Shown here: positions 20,372-30,929 of the stretch, piece by piece | Numbering within the stretch: the stretch's first letter is position 1 | Layout: each line of letters starts with the position of its first letter | Program-made: the position numbers and the translations under genes | Notes under the pieces: generated by a model | What the model was told of the DNA's origin: nothing | Seen by the model: the letters and a program-made list of their open reading frames with translations, nothing else | Databases searched by the model: none | Source of the DNA: Prorocentrum cordatum | Taxonomy: Eukaryota > Sar > Dinophyceae > Prorocentrales > Prorocentraceae | NCBI GenBank assembly: GCA_963575745.1 | Contig: CAUYUJ010000969.1 | Location: forward strand, 23,553-87,552 | Direction: 5' to 3' | Length of the DNA: 64,000 nucleotides

Positions 20372-20522
20372 TCAGGAGGGGAAAAAACACACAGACACAT
20401 TTAATCGTCGATTCCCCGGAAAATATGGGAAAATATGGGAAGTGGGGGGGAAGACAGAAACCCAGAAAATATACGAAAATATTAGGAATATGTTTAATTG
20501 TGTGTATTTATTTGTGTGTTCT
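20372..20522 (+). repeat. dispersed repeat family R1, copy 3
   Basis: AAAACACACAGACACATTTA, AAAATATGGGAAAATATGGG, GTGGGGGGGAAGACAG and TGTGTATTTATTTGTGTGTT match copy 2. Both sit next to GGGGCCTCTTGG-type sequence. Confidence 0.85.
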
Positions 20523-21061
20523 GGGGGGGCATCTTGGGCGCCTCTTGGGGCGTCTTGGGGGGCGTTTTGGGGCGAGGACGCCAAATTCCTTCAGATGCCG
20601 ATGGGAAATCAGTGATCTGTTCCTCCGGGGGCCCTCTCGGGAGGCCTCTTGGGGCGTTTGGGGCCGTATTGAGGCCATGTCTTGTGTCTAAGAGCGATCT
20701 TTAAGCGTCTCGAGGCCCTCTTCGACCATCTTGGGGGTCTCTTGGGGCTCTCTAGGCCCGTCTTGGGGTCCTCATGGGCCCCGCGCCAGGTCTCCAACGC
20801 GACGGGGCAAGCCCCGTGGATTTGGCCATTCGGGGAAAGACACCCCCCAGGAGTGAGGAGTGAGGACTGAGGCTTCCAGACTGAGGCGTAAGCGATTAGG
20901 CAAAGGACCTGGGACACACCCGTTCCGTGCCCAGAGGCACGGTGGCAGATTCGTATGCGAGCTTCTCAGGCAAAGCCGACACATGTTAGATATCTTGAAG
21001 CCACAGACCTGGATTGGGTTTCCTCCTGAACATATTGTCTTAAGTCTCATCATCCGTTGCT

Positions 21062-21403
21062 ATGTTTGCCCAAGTCTTGATTACGATTAACGTCGTTGCC
21101 TCAGAGCCCGCGGTGTCGAGCTTTGAAATAACGATGCACCCGATGCATGCAGAGATGCATACGTTCAAACAGCCAATTTCGCGTGAAGAAAGCGTTAGAG
21201 CAAGGAAGGCCATCGAGCGGTGTGGGCGCACGACGCAATGGAGCAGTGCGATCTCACTGTTTCGAGCCCTCCGGGACGTGAACGACATCCTGTACAATGT
21301 GATGATTAGCGTGTGTGGAAAGAGCCAGCAGTGGCAGCAGGCACTGTCTCTGCTCCACGAGATGTCTTCGGCGACGGTAGTTCCAGACGTGATATGTAAT
21401 GGA
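21062..21403 (+). pseudogene. PPR gene, 5' part
   Basis: Reads ISREESVRARKAIERCGRTT, ending in a well-formed pentatricopeptide unit (DILYNVMISVCGKSQQWQ, then LLHEMSSATVVPDVI). PPR proteins bind RNA, mostly in organelles; the QWQ signature is typical of dinoflagellate PPRs. The frame is good up to 21403 and is then lost at the first base of an inverted-repeat element (21404). Five more PPR units in plus orientation follow 1.4 kb downstream (22804), starting exactly at a unit boundary, so the two parts probably belong to one gene. Whether the gap is an intron (a GTAATG donor at 21396 and a CCCTAG acceptor near 22802 would add one residue) or an insertion is not settled. Confidence 0.65.
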
Positions 21404-21593
21404 GGATGACGATGAATAAATGACCGGGGGTCGTGTTCACGCGGCGGCGCCCGGGATGACGATTAGAAAAAACCGGCCGCGGGCTGGAAAACTATTTCTT
21501 TTCATCGTTCTCCTCCAGTCAGAAATTTTGCAGAAATAGCAGGAAACTATTTTATTAATCGTTCCCCCCCATTTTTTAAATTAATCGTCATCC
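21404..21593. mobile_element. MITE-like element, GGATGACGAT termini
   Basis: GGATGACGAT at 21404-21413 is inverted as ATCGTCATCC at 21584-21593. Internally GGATGACGATTAG recurs at 21454 and the word GGAAA(A)CTATTT is duplicated (about 21488 and 21542). No target-site duplication is obvious. The left end abuts the last PPR codon. Confidence 0.6.
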
Positions 21594-22773
21594 CGCAGTA
21601 CTACCTTGCAGAGCCCCGCGCGTGCGGCACCCGCGCTGCCTGCCTGGGCCCCCCGGCGCCCGGCGGGTCCCCAGAGGCCCTCCGAGGCCCCCAGGACGCT
21701 CCTCAGGCGCTCGTGTCGCGCCGCCCGTGGCGGCCAACGGGGGCCCCAAGAGGCCCATCGGCAGCGCGTCCAGGAGGGAGGAGTGAAGGTCCTCCTCCTC
21801 CTCCTCCTCCTCCTCCACGATCAGGTGCCCGTTCGTGCCGTTTTCGTGGAGGGTGTCCACGGGTCAGCGCTCGTCGGTGGCATCGCCGCGATCAGCGCAG
21901 GCAGTGGCAGAGGCCATTGCCCGTGCCGAGAGGGCCCCGCTGCACGAGAACGTGCCCAGACCTGCTCGCCTGTGGACTGCAGCCAGCGTGCGCGAGCATG
22001 GCGGGCACAGGAAGCCGGTGCGCTCGTTGACAAGGGAGGCGTGCTGCTTGATTGCAGTGGAATAGCGAAGTCCGTTGTTGCATGTCCGGCCCGTGCACGT
22101 GTCATGTGGACAGTCGGCGAAGGCGGCAAATTTCGCGATCCCGCGGAGCAGCACCCCCGTGGTGGTCTAGATTGGTCCACTTGCAGGGTCCCTCTGACAG
22201 CAACGGTTGGTTTCAGAAAGGCTCTGGGGACGCTCCACGGAGCCCAAACGCGGTCCCCGAGGGCCGCCAGAATGCCGAAGGTCCTCCAGAGGTCCCCGCA
22301 AGGTTGCCGCTGGGGCAGAACCAGTATCACGCAGCGCCAAGCAGCGGCGCCAAGCAGCGGCAAGCGGTAGCGGGTGGGCGAGCAACCAATGAGGCAAACA
22401 CCAGCATGCCTACATGCCAGCATGTAAGCAGGTAGACAGGGTATAACGGTGTCAGACCAGTCATGTGATCGTGTTTTGATTCATTGTTTTGCCAATCGGT
22501 GCGGGCCATCGCCCCCCCCCTTCCCCCCCCTCGTGGAGTAGATCTTGGCTTTTGGGGGCGCCTGTTTCAGGCAGGTGGAATCTCCCCCATAGGACGCACT
22601 GCTGCAAACAGTCGCATTCAGCTGAAGTCTGGAGCCAGACCCCCACCCTTTCCCCCCCATCTTTCGCTCAATGTCGAGACGCCGAATGAGAAAACGCTCA
22701 CCATGCAATCACGGCAGCGCGCAAGCAGACAGACAGGCAAACGATCCTCGCCCTCGAGTGCGTTTGAGCCTGA
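21594..22773. other. spacer between PPR parts, no gene seen
   Basis: Unique GC-rich sequence with a CTC run (21790-21817) and C-runs (22512-22530). The longest open frame (21606-22370) has no domain and atypical composition. Confidence 0.4.
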
Positions 22774-22803
22774 GTGTGGACATACGTCCACGCGCCGGCC
22801 CTA

Positions 22804-23364
22804 GTCAGTTACAGCGCTGGGATCAGCGCGTGCGAGAAGTGCGAACAGTGGCAGCAGGCCGTGTCGTTGCTCGGGGAGATGTCGGAGGTAATGGTGGAGC
22901 CCGACGTCATCGTCTACAGCGCTGGCATCAGCGCGTGCGCGAAAGGGGGGCAGTGGCAGTTGTCGTTGGCGCTGTTCGGAGAGATGTTGGAGGTAACACT
23001 GGAGCCCAATCTAGTCAGCTATAACGCTGGCATCGGCGCATGCGCGAAAGGTGAGCAGTGGCAGAGGGCGTTGGCACTGATGAAGAATATGCGCGAGGCG
23101 ATAATAGAGCCCGATGTAATCAGCTACTGCGCCAGTGCCAGCGCGTGCGAGAGCGGTGAGCAGTGGCAGCGTGCTCTGTCGCTGCTCAGCGAAATCGCGG
23201 AGGTGAAGTTCGAGCGTAGCGCCATCAGCTACAACACCGTGATAAGCGCATGCGCGAAGTGCAGCCAGTGGCAGCGGTCTCTGTCCTTGCTCGGCGAGAT
23301 GTCGGAGGTAGCATTGGAGCTCGGCGTCATCACATCTACATCACTGCGCGTCGCGCCTCCATAG
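22804..23364 (+). CDS. PPR repeat protein, 3' part (five PPR units)
   Basis: Five consecutive 35-residue units from VSYSAGISACEK onward, each with the ISACAKG.QWQ core and an EM-x-E-x-x-x-EP end (22804-23328), then a short tail and stop at 23362-23364. Each unit would form two antiparallel helices binding one RNA base. The fourth and fifth units have weaker ends (KFERSA, ALELGV). An ATG at 22774 is available but the reading up to 22803 is not PPR-like, so the exon probably starts near 22803. See the 5' part at 21062-21403. Confidence 0.8.
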   Translation, partial: VSYSAGISACEKCEQWQQAVSLLGEMSEVMVEPDVIVYSAGISACAKGGQWQLSLALFGEMLEVTLEPNLVSYNAGIGACAKGEQWQRALALMKNMREAIIEPDVISYCASASACESGEQWQRALSLLSEIAEVKFERSAISYNTVISACAKCSQWQRSLSLLGEMSEVALELGVITSTSLRVAPP

Positions 23365-23715
23365 AGGTCCCTAATCTAGGTCGCCCGCGAGGGCGCGAAG
23401 ATCGGCGCGCTTCGCGCGTCGCGGCCTGCGCAAGAGCGGTGGCCATTTTCCAAGGGGGCCGCGCGAGGGTCCGAAGGTAACCTCGCGTCGCCCATCGCGG
23501 GGCGCGATGCGCGAAGTTTGGTGGCCTGGCAGCGCCGCCCTCGATTCCATCCGGCTCGACCCGCTTCGGCGACTCGAATCGCCGCGTTTGCCGACTCGAC
23601 AGCGGGAAGCTCCCCGCCACGATTCGATCACGATTGCGGTTTGGGCTCCGAGCGATTCGAGTCCAGTCCGGCGCGAGGTGGGCGACGCTCTGGTGCGAGG
23701 CTGGCTCACCTGGCC
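23365..23715. other. spacer, no gene seen
   Basis: Contains GATTCGA/GACTCGAATC words in both orientations (23540-23665) but no supported gene. Confidence 0.4.
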
Positions 23716-23869
23716 TTAAGTCGGGCCTGTCCCTCTACAGGAGGGATGTTCAAAAATTGTCAAAAATTAGTCTGGGGACTATTTTTTGAATATTTTTGAC
23801 CATTTGGGAACTTTTTGTGTATTTATTTTTCGTCGAAAATCCCCTTGTAGGGGGACAGGCCCGACTTAA
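23716..23869. mobile_element. TTAA-bordered MITE, 154 bp
   Basis: TTAAGTCGGGCCTGTCCCTC at 23716 faces GGGGACAGGCCCGACTTAA ending at 23869; the inverted arms match for about 28 bp with one mismatch. The interior is A/T-rich. TTAA at both ends fits a TTAA target duplication as made by piggyBac-type transposases, but TTAA is self-complementary so this is inference. Confidence 0.8.
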
Positions 23870-23960
23870 ACCCAGCCCCGGGCGGTGCCGCCTCGGCGCG
23901 CGCTCGGGGGCGGCGCCGCGCGGGGCGCCCTGAGAGGCCTCACCCCGGGCTGGCGGCAGG

Positions 23961-23968
<8 letters not shown>

Positions 23969-24002
<34 letters not shown>
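23969..24002. repeat. (CGT)n microsatellite
   Basis: About 11 CGT units. Confidence 0.9.
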
Positions 24003-24136
24003 CGGGATCTGCGCCCGAGAGCCACACGCTCAGGGGCGCAGCGCTGGGGGGGAGGAGAGGCCGAGGGGGGGCGCAGCGGCTCCCAATCGCCCAGTCGTCG
24101 CCGATAAGAGCATGGGCTCAAGGGAAGAAAGACCAC

Positions 24137-24249
24137 CCCTCCTCCTCCTCCTTCTCCTCCTCCTCCTCCTCCTCCTCCTCCTCCTCCTCCTCCTCCTTCT
24201 CCTCCTCCTCCTCCTCCTCCTCCTCCTCCTCCTCCTCCTCCTCCTCCTA
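24137..24249. repeat. (CTC)n microsatellite
   Basis: CTC repeats with two CTTCTC interruptions, just upstream of the LINE. Confidence 0.95.
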
Positions 24250-24493
24250 GGCGTTGTGGTCCGAGGCGCCCCATTTTGGGCTAGCGGCCCGACAGACCAC
24301 GACCCCAGCCCCGCGGGGCGACTTCTTCCCTCTTGCCCAAGGAGCGGGCACGACGGCCGCGATCGCAGGGCGTTCCCGCTCACCGGTTTGGCATCGCAGG
24401 GCGCGGCGCCAGCGGGCGGCCTCCAGGGCACGGCTGCAGCGCGAGAGGGACATCGTACGGTTGCAGGACCACCACGGCAGTGCACCTCCCAGG

Positions 24494-25609
24494 ATGCCTG
24501 GCAAGCAGCAGCGAGGTGCAGCTTCGCCGTGGTCCACCTGCAAGAGCTGCGGTGCGCACGAGTGGAACGCAGTCCTGCAGAAGCAGGCCTGCAAGTGCAG
24601 CCGCTGCGGAGTGAAGGTCGACCTCTACACCGCCAAGGGGAGCAACTCCAAGGAGGGCAAGGCGGGCAAGGTTCCTGTCGTTGGAAAGGGGCCCAGCGAC
24701 TCAGTCTCGGCAGAGGACAAGGCCATCCTGACCCTGGAGGCCGCTCTCAGGTGCACTGAGGACCCCGCACTCCGCAGGATGATCCAGTCGCAGATTGACG
24801 ACCTCAGGCACAAGCGGGCTCAGCAGTCCGCTGTGCCTCCAGAGGACGCACTGCGGCTGGCAGACGGCGCCGTCCGCGACGCCTCCGCCAAGCACGACCA
24901 GGCCATGGCGCGGCTTCTCAAGTGTCGTGATGCCTTGGAGGAGGCGCAGGAGAAGGAGCGCCTGGCCGCACTCGTTCTCGCCCAAGCCGAGGACACGAAG
25001 AAGCTCGCTGCGCAGGCCCTCGCCGCCAAGCTGGGCGTCACTGTCCAGGAGGGTGAAGGCTGCGCCGAGAGCAGGACCCTTTTTCAGATTACATGGGACG
25101 AGGATTTCTTCCGCAATCTAGACAGCATGGAGGCCGAGCAGTCTGAAGTTCAGGAGCTTCGCAAGTTGGAGTCCGACCTCAAAGCAGTGAAGGACCAGCT
25201 TGCTACCAAGAACACGCAGGTGGGCGACTGGTTGCAGCGGGCCAAGGAGCTCCAGAGCCAGCTCACCGACAGGATGGCCAAGAAGCGCAAGGGCGACAGT
25301 GGCACCTCAACAGTCGGTGCAGCAGGTGGTGGTGCTCAGGCGGCTGCAGCTGCTGGCGCTCCACCCACCGCCACCGCGGCAGCGGGCACGGCTGCAGGCA
25401 GCGCGGCGGCGGCCGCCCCCCCAGCCGCCGCCCCCGCCGCGGCCGACCCCGAGGCAGCCAGAGTCGCTCGGGAGGCGCGCGAGGCCCGCATCCAGCAGGC
25501 CGCGGCCAAGATCAGCGCTTCCAAGGCTGCCGCCATGCAGGCGTCCGAGGCGGCCAAGAAGGAGGCGGCTGGCGGCGCAGGGGCGGCGGCCGCTGGCGGC
25601 GGCAAGTGA
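24494..25609 (+). CDS. LINE ORF1, zinc-ribbon and coiled-coil protein
   Basis: Start at ATG 24494 (MPGKQQRG) is preferred over the longer open frame because the upstream part is low-complexity. 371 aa. Residues ~15-40 hold CKSCG...CKCSRCG, a C-x2-C...C-x-C-x2-C zinc ribbon. The middle is Ala/Glu/Lys-rich with long predicted coiled coils; the C-terminus is an Ala-rich Lys/Arg tail. Such ORF1 proteins coat the element RNA. It ends 3 bp before the ORF2 start and is intact. Confidence 0.75.
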   Translation: MPGKQQRGAASPWSTCKSCGAHEWNAVLQKQACKCSRCGVKVDLYTAKGSNSKEGKAGKVPVVGKGPSDSVSAEDKAILTLEAALRCTEDPALRRMIQSQIDDLRHKRAQQSAVPPEDALRLADGAVRDASAKHDQAMARLLKCRDALEEAQEKERLAALVLAQAEDTKKLAAQALAAKLGVTVQEGEGCAESRTLFQITWDEDFFRNLDSMEAEQSEVQELRKLESDLKAVKDQLATKNTQVGDWLQRAKELQSQLTDRMAKKRKGDSGTSTVGAAGGGAQAAAAAGAPPTATAAAGTAAGSAAAAAPPAAAPAAADPEAARVAREAREARIQQAAAKISASKAAAMQASEAAKKEAAGGAGAAAAGGGK

Positions 25610-25612
25610 CGA

Positions 25613-26480
25613 ATGGGCAGGAGCGGCGGCGCGGGTGCGCAGGCAGCCACGTCGACGACCGCTCGGGGAGAGTCTGCGTTGCAGACTGACCTGCCTTGGG
25701 GGACTGAGGTCGCCACGACCTCCAAGAGCCAGAGTGACACATTCATATTTTTCTCTAATGTCACTGCCATGGGGAAGCAGGCCTGGGACTACGTGACTGG
25801 GCCCGCTTCGACTCCGTATCACTACTTCCTGCTAGTTGAGACTCACATCGAGTCCGCCAGCGACTTGCAGCATTGGAAGGGCCAGGCACGCAAGTCGCAT
25901 CTCAAGTTGATAGACAATCCAGCTCGCGGGACGGGCCGCGAGCAGTCGGAGGCCACCAAGGACAGGGCCAACGAGGGCGGCGAGTGGATCCTTGGGAGGC
26001 AGCATTTACAGTTCCACAGGGTCCATGACACCGACTCCGTGTGCCGCGACCTCAAGGCCGAAGGCAGCGCCGCCCTGGATGGGTTCACGGTGGCGATCCT
26101 CAACCAGCAAGGGTATTCCATCGTGCTGATCGCCTTCTACGGCTACTGCTCCGAGGGCCTCCACGGCAGGAACTTGGTGCGTTTCGCCAAGCTGGGGGCC
26201 CTCGTCTCTCAGCTGAAGCTGCCGTGGATTTGCATAGGCGACTTCAACCTCCCACCGTCTGTCCTGGCCGACGCTGGATTTTTGGATCGTGTGGGTGCCA
26301 ATGTCCTCACTGCTGCCGACACGGAGTGCACCTGCGTGGGCGGCATGGGCAAGGGCAGCACGCTGGACTATGTCATGGCCAGTTATTCGGCGTTACCGTA
26401 TATCGTGGGTTTGAGTGCAGTTTTGTCAGTGCCTTGGCGACCGCACTGCGGGCTTCAACTTCGGCTGAGAAGTTCGGGGT
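25613..26480 (+). pseudogene. LINE ORF2, endonuclease domain
   Basis: Endonuclease/exonuclease/phosphatase-like pattern: YHYFLLVETHI (metal-binding Glu), IVLIAFYGYCSEG, the catalytic WICIGDFNLPPS (Asp/Asn), LDYVMAS and SVPWRPHCGLQL (terminal His). The domain nicks target DNA for priming. The frame remains open to 27193 but after ~26480 the reading is no longer LINE-like; the reverse transcriptase continues in the next frame, so there is at least one frameshift between 26480 and 26656. Confidence 0.75.
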
Positions 26481-26655
26481 CTCAACTGCTGTGTCGGCAG
26501 CTGGTGCTTGCAGCTCAACTCCCACAAGTACCTCGACCTACCACCCAGCCGCAAGAGGGTTCCAAGTCGTCTTTGGCCCGAGGGGAGCGCATCCTGGCAC
26601 GACGGGCTGCTCAGGACAGGATGGCGACGGCGACGGATGAGATGTTCGGAGACCT

Positions 26656-29600
26656 TTGCTCTGCTGGAGGTGCGACGGCGTCTACATCGGCGACGACTCT
26701 TCCTCTGAGGGCGAGCCTAGTGCGCAGGCCAATTCTTTTGCCCCCGACTGGCACGAGTCGGACGGTGAGGACGACTACGTGCCCTCAGGTTTCTTTGGAC
26801 CCGAGGCTGGCAGCCCAGCGGCTGCCGTGCCTTCAGCCTCGCCCAGGCCTGAAGAGGCCGAGGTCGCGGCTCCGTCTCACGACATATCGAATGTGCTTAC
26901 CGCACCCCACGAGTCTCGGGACCCACCCAGTTGTTCTGCCTCCCCCGAGGTCCCCTCGGGCACCCATGGCGGTGCCCTGCCTGCCTTTTTCCTCCCCTCT
27001 GACCTCTGGGACTCCTGCAGGGCACAAGTGGGCTACACGGACTCCGCTGGCGCCTCGGATGTTCTTCCTGCCATTGCCAACTCTGCAGCGTTTGCGGTTG
27101 GGGGACCACACATTCTTCGTCTGGGAGCTCTCTATGGATCTTGGGTCAAGGCCTTGGAGCGTGCCGTCTGTATTCACCATGGGACGAATCTAGCGGGGCC
27201 TTCCAGGGACTCAGGGCCTAAGTACACCGTCACCGAGGTTAAAGCTCCATCTAAGGTTCGGGAACAGCCTCTTCATGATAAGGTGTCGTCTTGGTGGGGC
27301 AGGGCCGCCACAGTACTGACCAAGCTCAGCTTGCATCGTTCTCGTGGCAACGGACCCATACAGCAGCAGCAGCTCGCGGAGGCGTGCGCGGCCTTGGCAG
27401 GGGACCAGCCAGACAGCGTACACGTGCCTCTCGCCTCGCTTGCCGACCCGACCGTGGCCTCGTGGAGCGAGTGGCAAGCTCGGCTACTAACGGTTGCCGA
27501 CTTGCCTGATGCCAGCCTGCACGAGATGGCCGTCACGGCCAAGCGCATCACAGGTCGAGCTCGTCGGCGGGCTTTGGGGGCGTCTCTTAAGGAGTTTAGT
27601 GCTTGGATTTCGACCTCGGAGGCTCCTGGGATCCTCCACAAGGCTCTTAAAAAGACCCCTCCTGTCCCCGATGAGCTCGTAGTCGACGGCCAGGTTATGT
27701 ATCACCCCCTGGACATCGTTGATAGCAAAGCCAGTACGTGGAAACAGCTCTGGGGCCCAAGGGAACCAGATCTACACGATGTCCAGGAGGTATTCCACGA
27801 AATTCGCGAAGTTGCTCGGCACGAACGCCTCGAGCCACTTTCCCACGACAGAGTCCGTCAAGCGCTACATTCCATGCGAGCTAAGACAGGACTCGGGGTA
27901 GACAAACTCACCCCGTTGGATATGGAACGTTTGCCTTTTGCTGGAGTTTCGGAGCTCGCTGGGCTTTTCAATGCCTGCGAGGAATGCCTCTCCTGGCCCT
28001 GGCAGGTCCTCCTGGTCGTGGGGAAGCTTTTAGGGAAAAAATCGGGTTCGGACCGCGTTATTGGTCTCATGTCTATGTTTTCCAGGACTTGGTCCCGTGC
28101 TCGGGAGGACGACGTCCGATCTTGGTCTCAGGGCTCCGAGCCAGCGTGGGACGCCGCAGCGGCGGGGAACTCGGCGCTCCGCGAGGCCTTCGCCCGCGCT
28201 TTGAAGGACGAGGCCATGCACAACTTGGGGATCGCTTTCGGGGAGGGCCTCGTAGACATCAAGGGGTTCTACGATGAGATGCAGTGGGGTCCTCTGGCTC
28301 GGGCCGCTCTCAGGCTTGGGTTCCCTCCTGAGGTTCTCTTCTTGGAACTACAGATGTGTGCTGCACCTCGTACGGTCTCTCAGTCGGGGTCCTACTCCGA
28401 GGCCTTCCAGGTCGTCCAGAGCATCATTCAGGGGCTCAGGTATGGGACGCGTTCCGGGCGATGTATGATCTATTTCATCATGAGTAAGATTACAGTGGCA
28501 CATCCGTCTATGTCTGTTCGGGTTTGGGTAGACGATATCAATGAGCATGTCGCTGGCTCTCGGAAAGCAGTTCGAGAGAAGTTATATCAAGGCGTGCTCG
28601 ACACGTGTCGGTCCCTTGTGGCGCACGGCTTGCCTGTGTCACCCAAGAGCGCCATCATGTGCACCAACGCCTCTGACAGCAAAAGTGTTGTCCAACGCCT
28701 TCGGCGTCGGGGTTTTCATCTTCAGCATGCTCTTCAAACCACTCTCCTCGGGGCTGATCTTGGGGCAGGTCGCGTTGCACGGGCTTCTCGGACCAAACGG
28801 GTGGCTAAGGCGAAGGGCATGAACTTTAGGATTTGTAAGTTCGGTCGGGCTTCCAGGAAATATCTCAGGACTGGATTACTTGAACGTGTCGGGGCACAAG
28901 CTGCAGGCAGCTACGGGCACCAGATGGTGGGGGCTTTCGGTACCTTTCGGCAGCAGCGCAGACGTCGCCTCGGTCACACGCTTTCTTCGGCCACGCGCGG
29001 TCGGTGTTTAACTGCGGTTCTCGATCTGCGGGCCGACGGACATGATCCTGGGTGCAAACTTCCGAGGGAATGTTTTCAGTTATGTCTACGCACTTGGTTC
29101 CAGGATCCGTCGCTCCGGCCCGCAGTTCGCGCGGCTTGGCCGCGTGTAGTTGCTCAGTTTCGGCAGATGGAGCCTCGGCAGGTTTCACAAGCAGTGCGTG
29201 GGCCCATCTCCGCCATGGTCGCATATCTTCTTGAGTTCGGATGGGATCCAGTATCACCGAGCGAGTGGCACACACCAGCTAGCGATGACGATCCTGGAGC
29301 GATTTGGACGTTCCCCGATGAGGTCGTTTCTTGGTCGGAGGATTTTAGTGGGTTGGTGTCCGAGTTCGAGAAAACGGTCCGTCTCAAGCTTTGGAAGTCA
29401 GCGGCGTCTCATGTTTGCGGGGAAGGGGTCCAGCACGGGGTGGATAACCATTCTCTTCGGCAAGTTCTAGCAGCGCTCTCGTCTGTACCGCACGGCACTC
29501 AGCTCTGTGAGACCATGTTCGCTATTGCAGCGGGAGGGACATGGCCAAAGGGAAGGGTTGCGGATGAGACGAATGCGCAGTGCGATGGCCTCTGTCCTCG

Positions 29601-29751
29601 GTGTTTGGAGAGCAAGGAGACACCTCTTCACCGAGGCTGGTTGTGCAGTTTTAACAAGGACCATGCAGTGTATTCTTCCTCTGCTCATCTTGTACCTCGT
29701 GCTGTTGCTGAGCACGACGCATATGCAAAACAGCACATAAAGAAACAATGA
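26656..29751 (+). pseudogene. LINE ORF2, reverse transcriptase domain
   Basis: One open frame of 1031 codons. An acidic/Ser-Pro linker is followed by RT motifs in order: GLGVDKLTPLDMERLP, LLVVGKLLGKKSGSDRVIGL, the first catalytic Asp in GLVDIKGFYDEM, SIIQGLRYGTRSG, the catalytic pair in RVWVDDINEHVAG (codons 28525-28536) and LLGADLGAGR. Near the end CPRCLESKETPLHRGWLC is the LINE Cys/His knuckle. The aromatic usually Tyr or Phe in Y-x-D-D is Trp here (W624 of this frame). The last ~20 codons before the stop are derived from an A-rich insertion. Confidence 0.85.
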
Positions 29752-29990
29752 CAACAAAATACTTAAACTACAAAAAGCAAAATAATCAAATAATGCGAAA
29801 ACAAAAACAACAAAAAGCAAACAAAAGTTGCCAGCCATAAACAAAATGCACGCAAAATGCCAAACGCACATAACACAACAAGAGCATAAAATTGCAAAAC
29901 ACAAAACAAAAGAAAAGAAACCCAAAAAAAACAAAACAGTAGGGCAAGCAAAAAAACAAGCACAAAGTCTAGCAAAAAATGAAAGCAAGC
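29730..29990. other. A-rich, T-poor insertion inside the LINE
   Basis: About 260 bp with A over half of bases and GCAAAA/AACAAAA words, unlike the GC-rich LINE on both sides. It separates the RT C-terminal knuckle from the FWSRGG/RNase H part. A minus-strand frame across it is hydrophobic only because of its base composition. Confidence 0.7.
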
Positions 29991-30131
29991 AATGACTGCA
30001 CGGGCATGTTTTCTGGTCGCGGCGGAGATCCCCTGCGCGGAGTCTGGCAGATGGAGCCATCCGCCAACAGCGAGCATGGACACATGTACCACCTCGCATA
30101 ACAATTTCCTCCCAGCTCTGGAGGCTCGGCA

Positions 30132-30857
30132 TTGGCAACCCCTGAGGAGCCCATCATTGTCTTCGGGGACGGCAGCGGGGGTGAAGATAGTCGTGATTCT
30201 CGTCTTCGGCGTGTCGGTGTCTCGGCTGTCTCCCTCAGCGACTACGGCGACCCCACGGTTGCAGCGTGTATCTTCGGAGGACTTCCTGGAGGCTCTCAGA
30301 CTGTCCCTCGGGGGGAGCTCTGGGGCCTCTTACTGGCGATCAGGCACACCTTGGGGTCCCTGGTTTACGTGTCCGACAACAGCGGGGTCGTCAATGGGTG
30401 GTTTCAGAAGAAGTATTCAGCCCCATCGGGGCCCAACGCTAGCATTTGGAAGCTCATCGGCTTAGCTCTCGAAGGACGTGATTTCTCACAGGTTACCGTT
30501 TTACAGGTTCCTTCTCACCTCGAGGCTGAGCAGCATGTAGATTCCAAGTTGCCGATGTGGATGTTCATCGGGAACCAAGTCGCTGACACTCTTGCTGGAG
30601 TTGCTGCCAGTATGGTGCGTGTCAGCCAGGATACCAGGACAAGAATTGGGAAGGTTGAGTTGGAAGCAGGGCTCGTCCGAAAAAGATTGTTTCGATCCAC
30701 TCTCGAGGCCATGGCCGCGTCCCCGTCCGCTCCACGTGCCCGTGATCAGACCAAAGCACCCAGACCGCCAGCTCCCAGCGTTGTGTCCGTGTTCGAGTCC
30801 GAGCACACCTTGTCCGAGAGTGGCCGTGCGTGCCTTGTTTGTCGGAGCTCGGCTTAG
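30132..30857 (+). pseudogene. LINE ORF2, RNase H domain
   Basis: IIVFGDGSGGED gives the first Asp, RGELWGLLLAI the Glu, VYVSDNSGVV the second Asp and GNQVADTLAG the last Asp, the D-E-D-D set of RNase H type I that removes the RNA template strand. A stop lies upstream in the same frame (about 30102), so this part is separated from the RT in this copy. Confidence 0.8.
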
Positions 30858-30929
30858 GCAGCGGCAGCCACGGCGTGGCGTAGGAGTCAGTGCTATAACC
30901 TGCAGTCTGTCGACTCCGCCCTTTTCCAG

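Noticed and set aside
21606-22370. 254-codon plus-strand frame between the PPR parts
   Set aside because: No domain, Arg/Pro/Ala-rich composition from GC-rich DNA, and overlapping open frames on the other strand.
24262-24290. CCATTTTGGGCTAGCGG as a possible spliced-leader relic
   Set aside because: It matches only part of the dinoflagellate spliced leader core (CCATTTTGGCTCAAG) and lacks its end; no full leader or SL RNA gene was found in the window.
29763-30104. Hydrophobic minus-strand frame resembling a membrane protein
   Set aside because: Poly-Phe/Leu character results from the A-rich plus strand of the insertion in the LINE.
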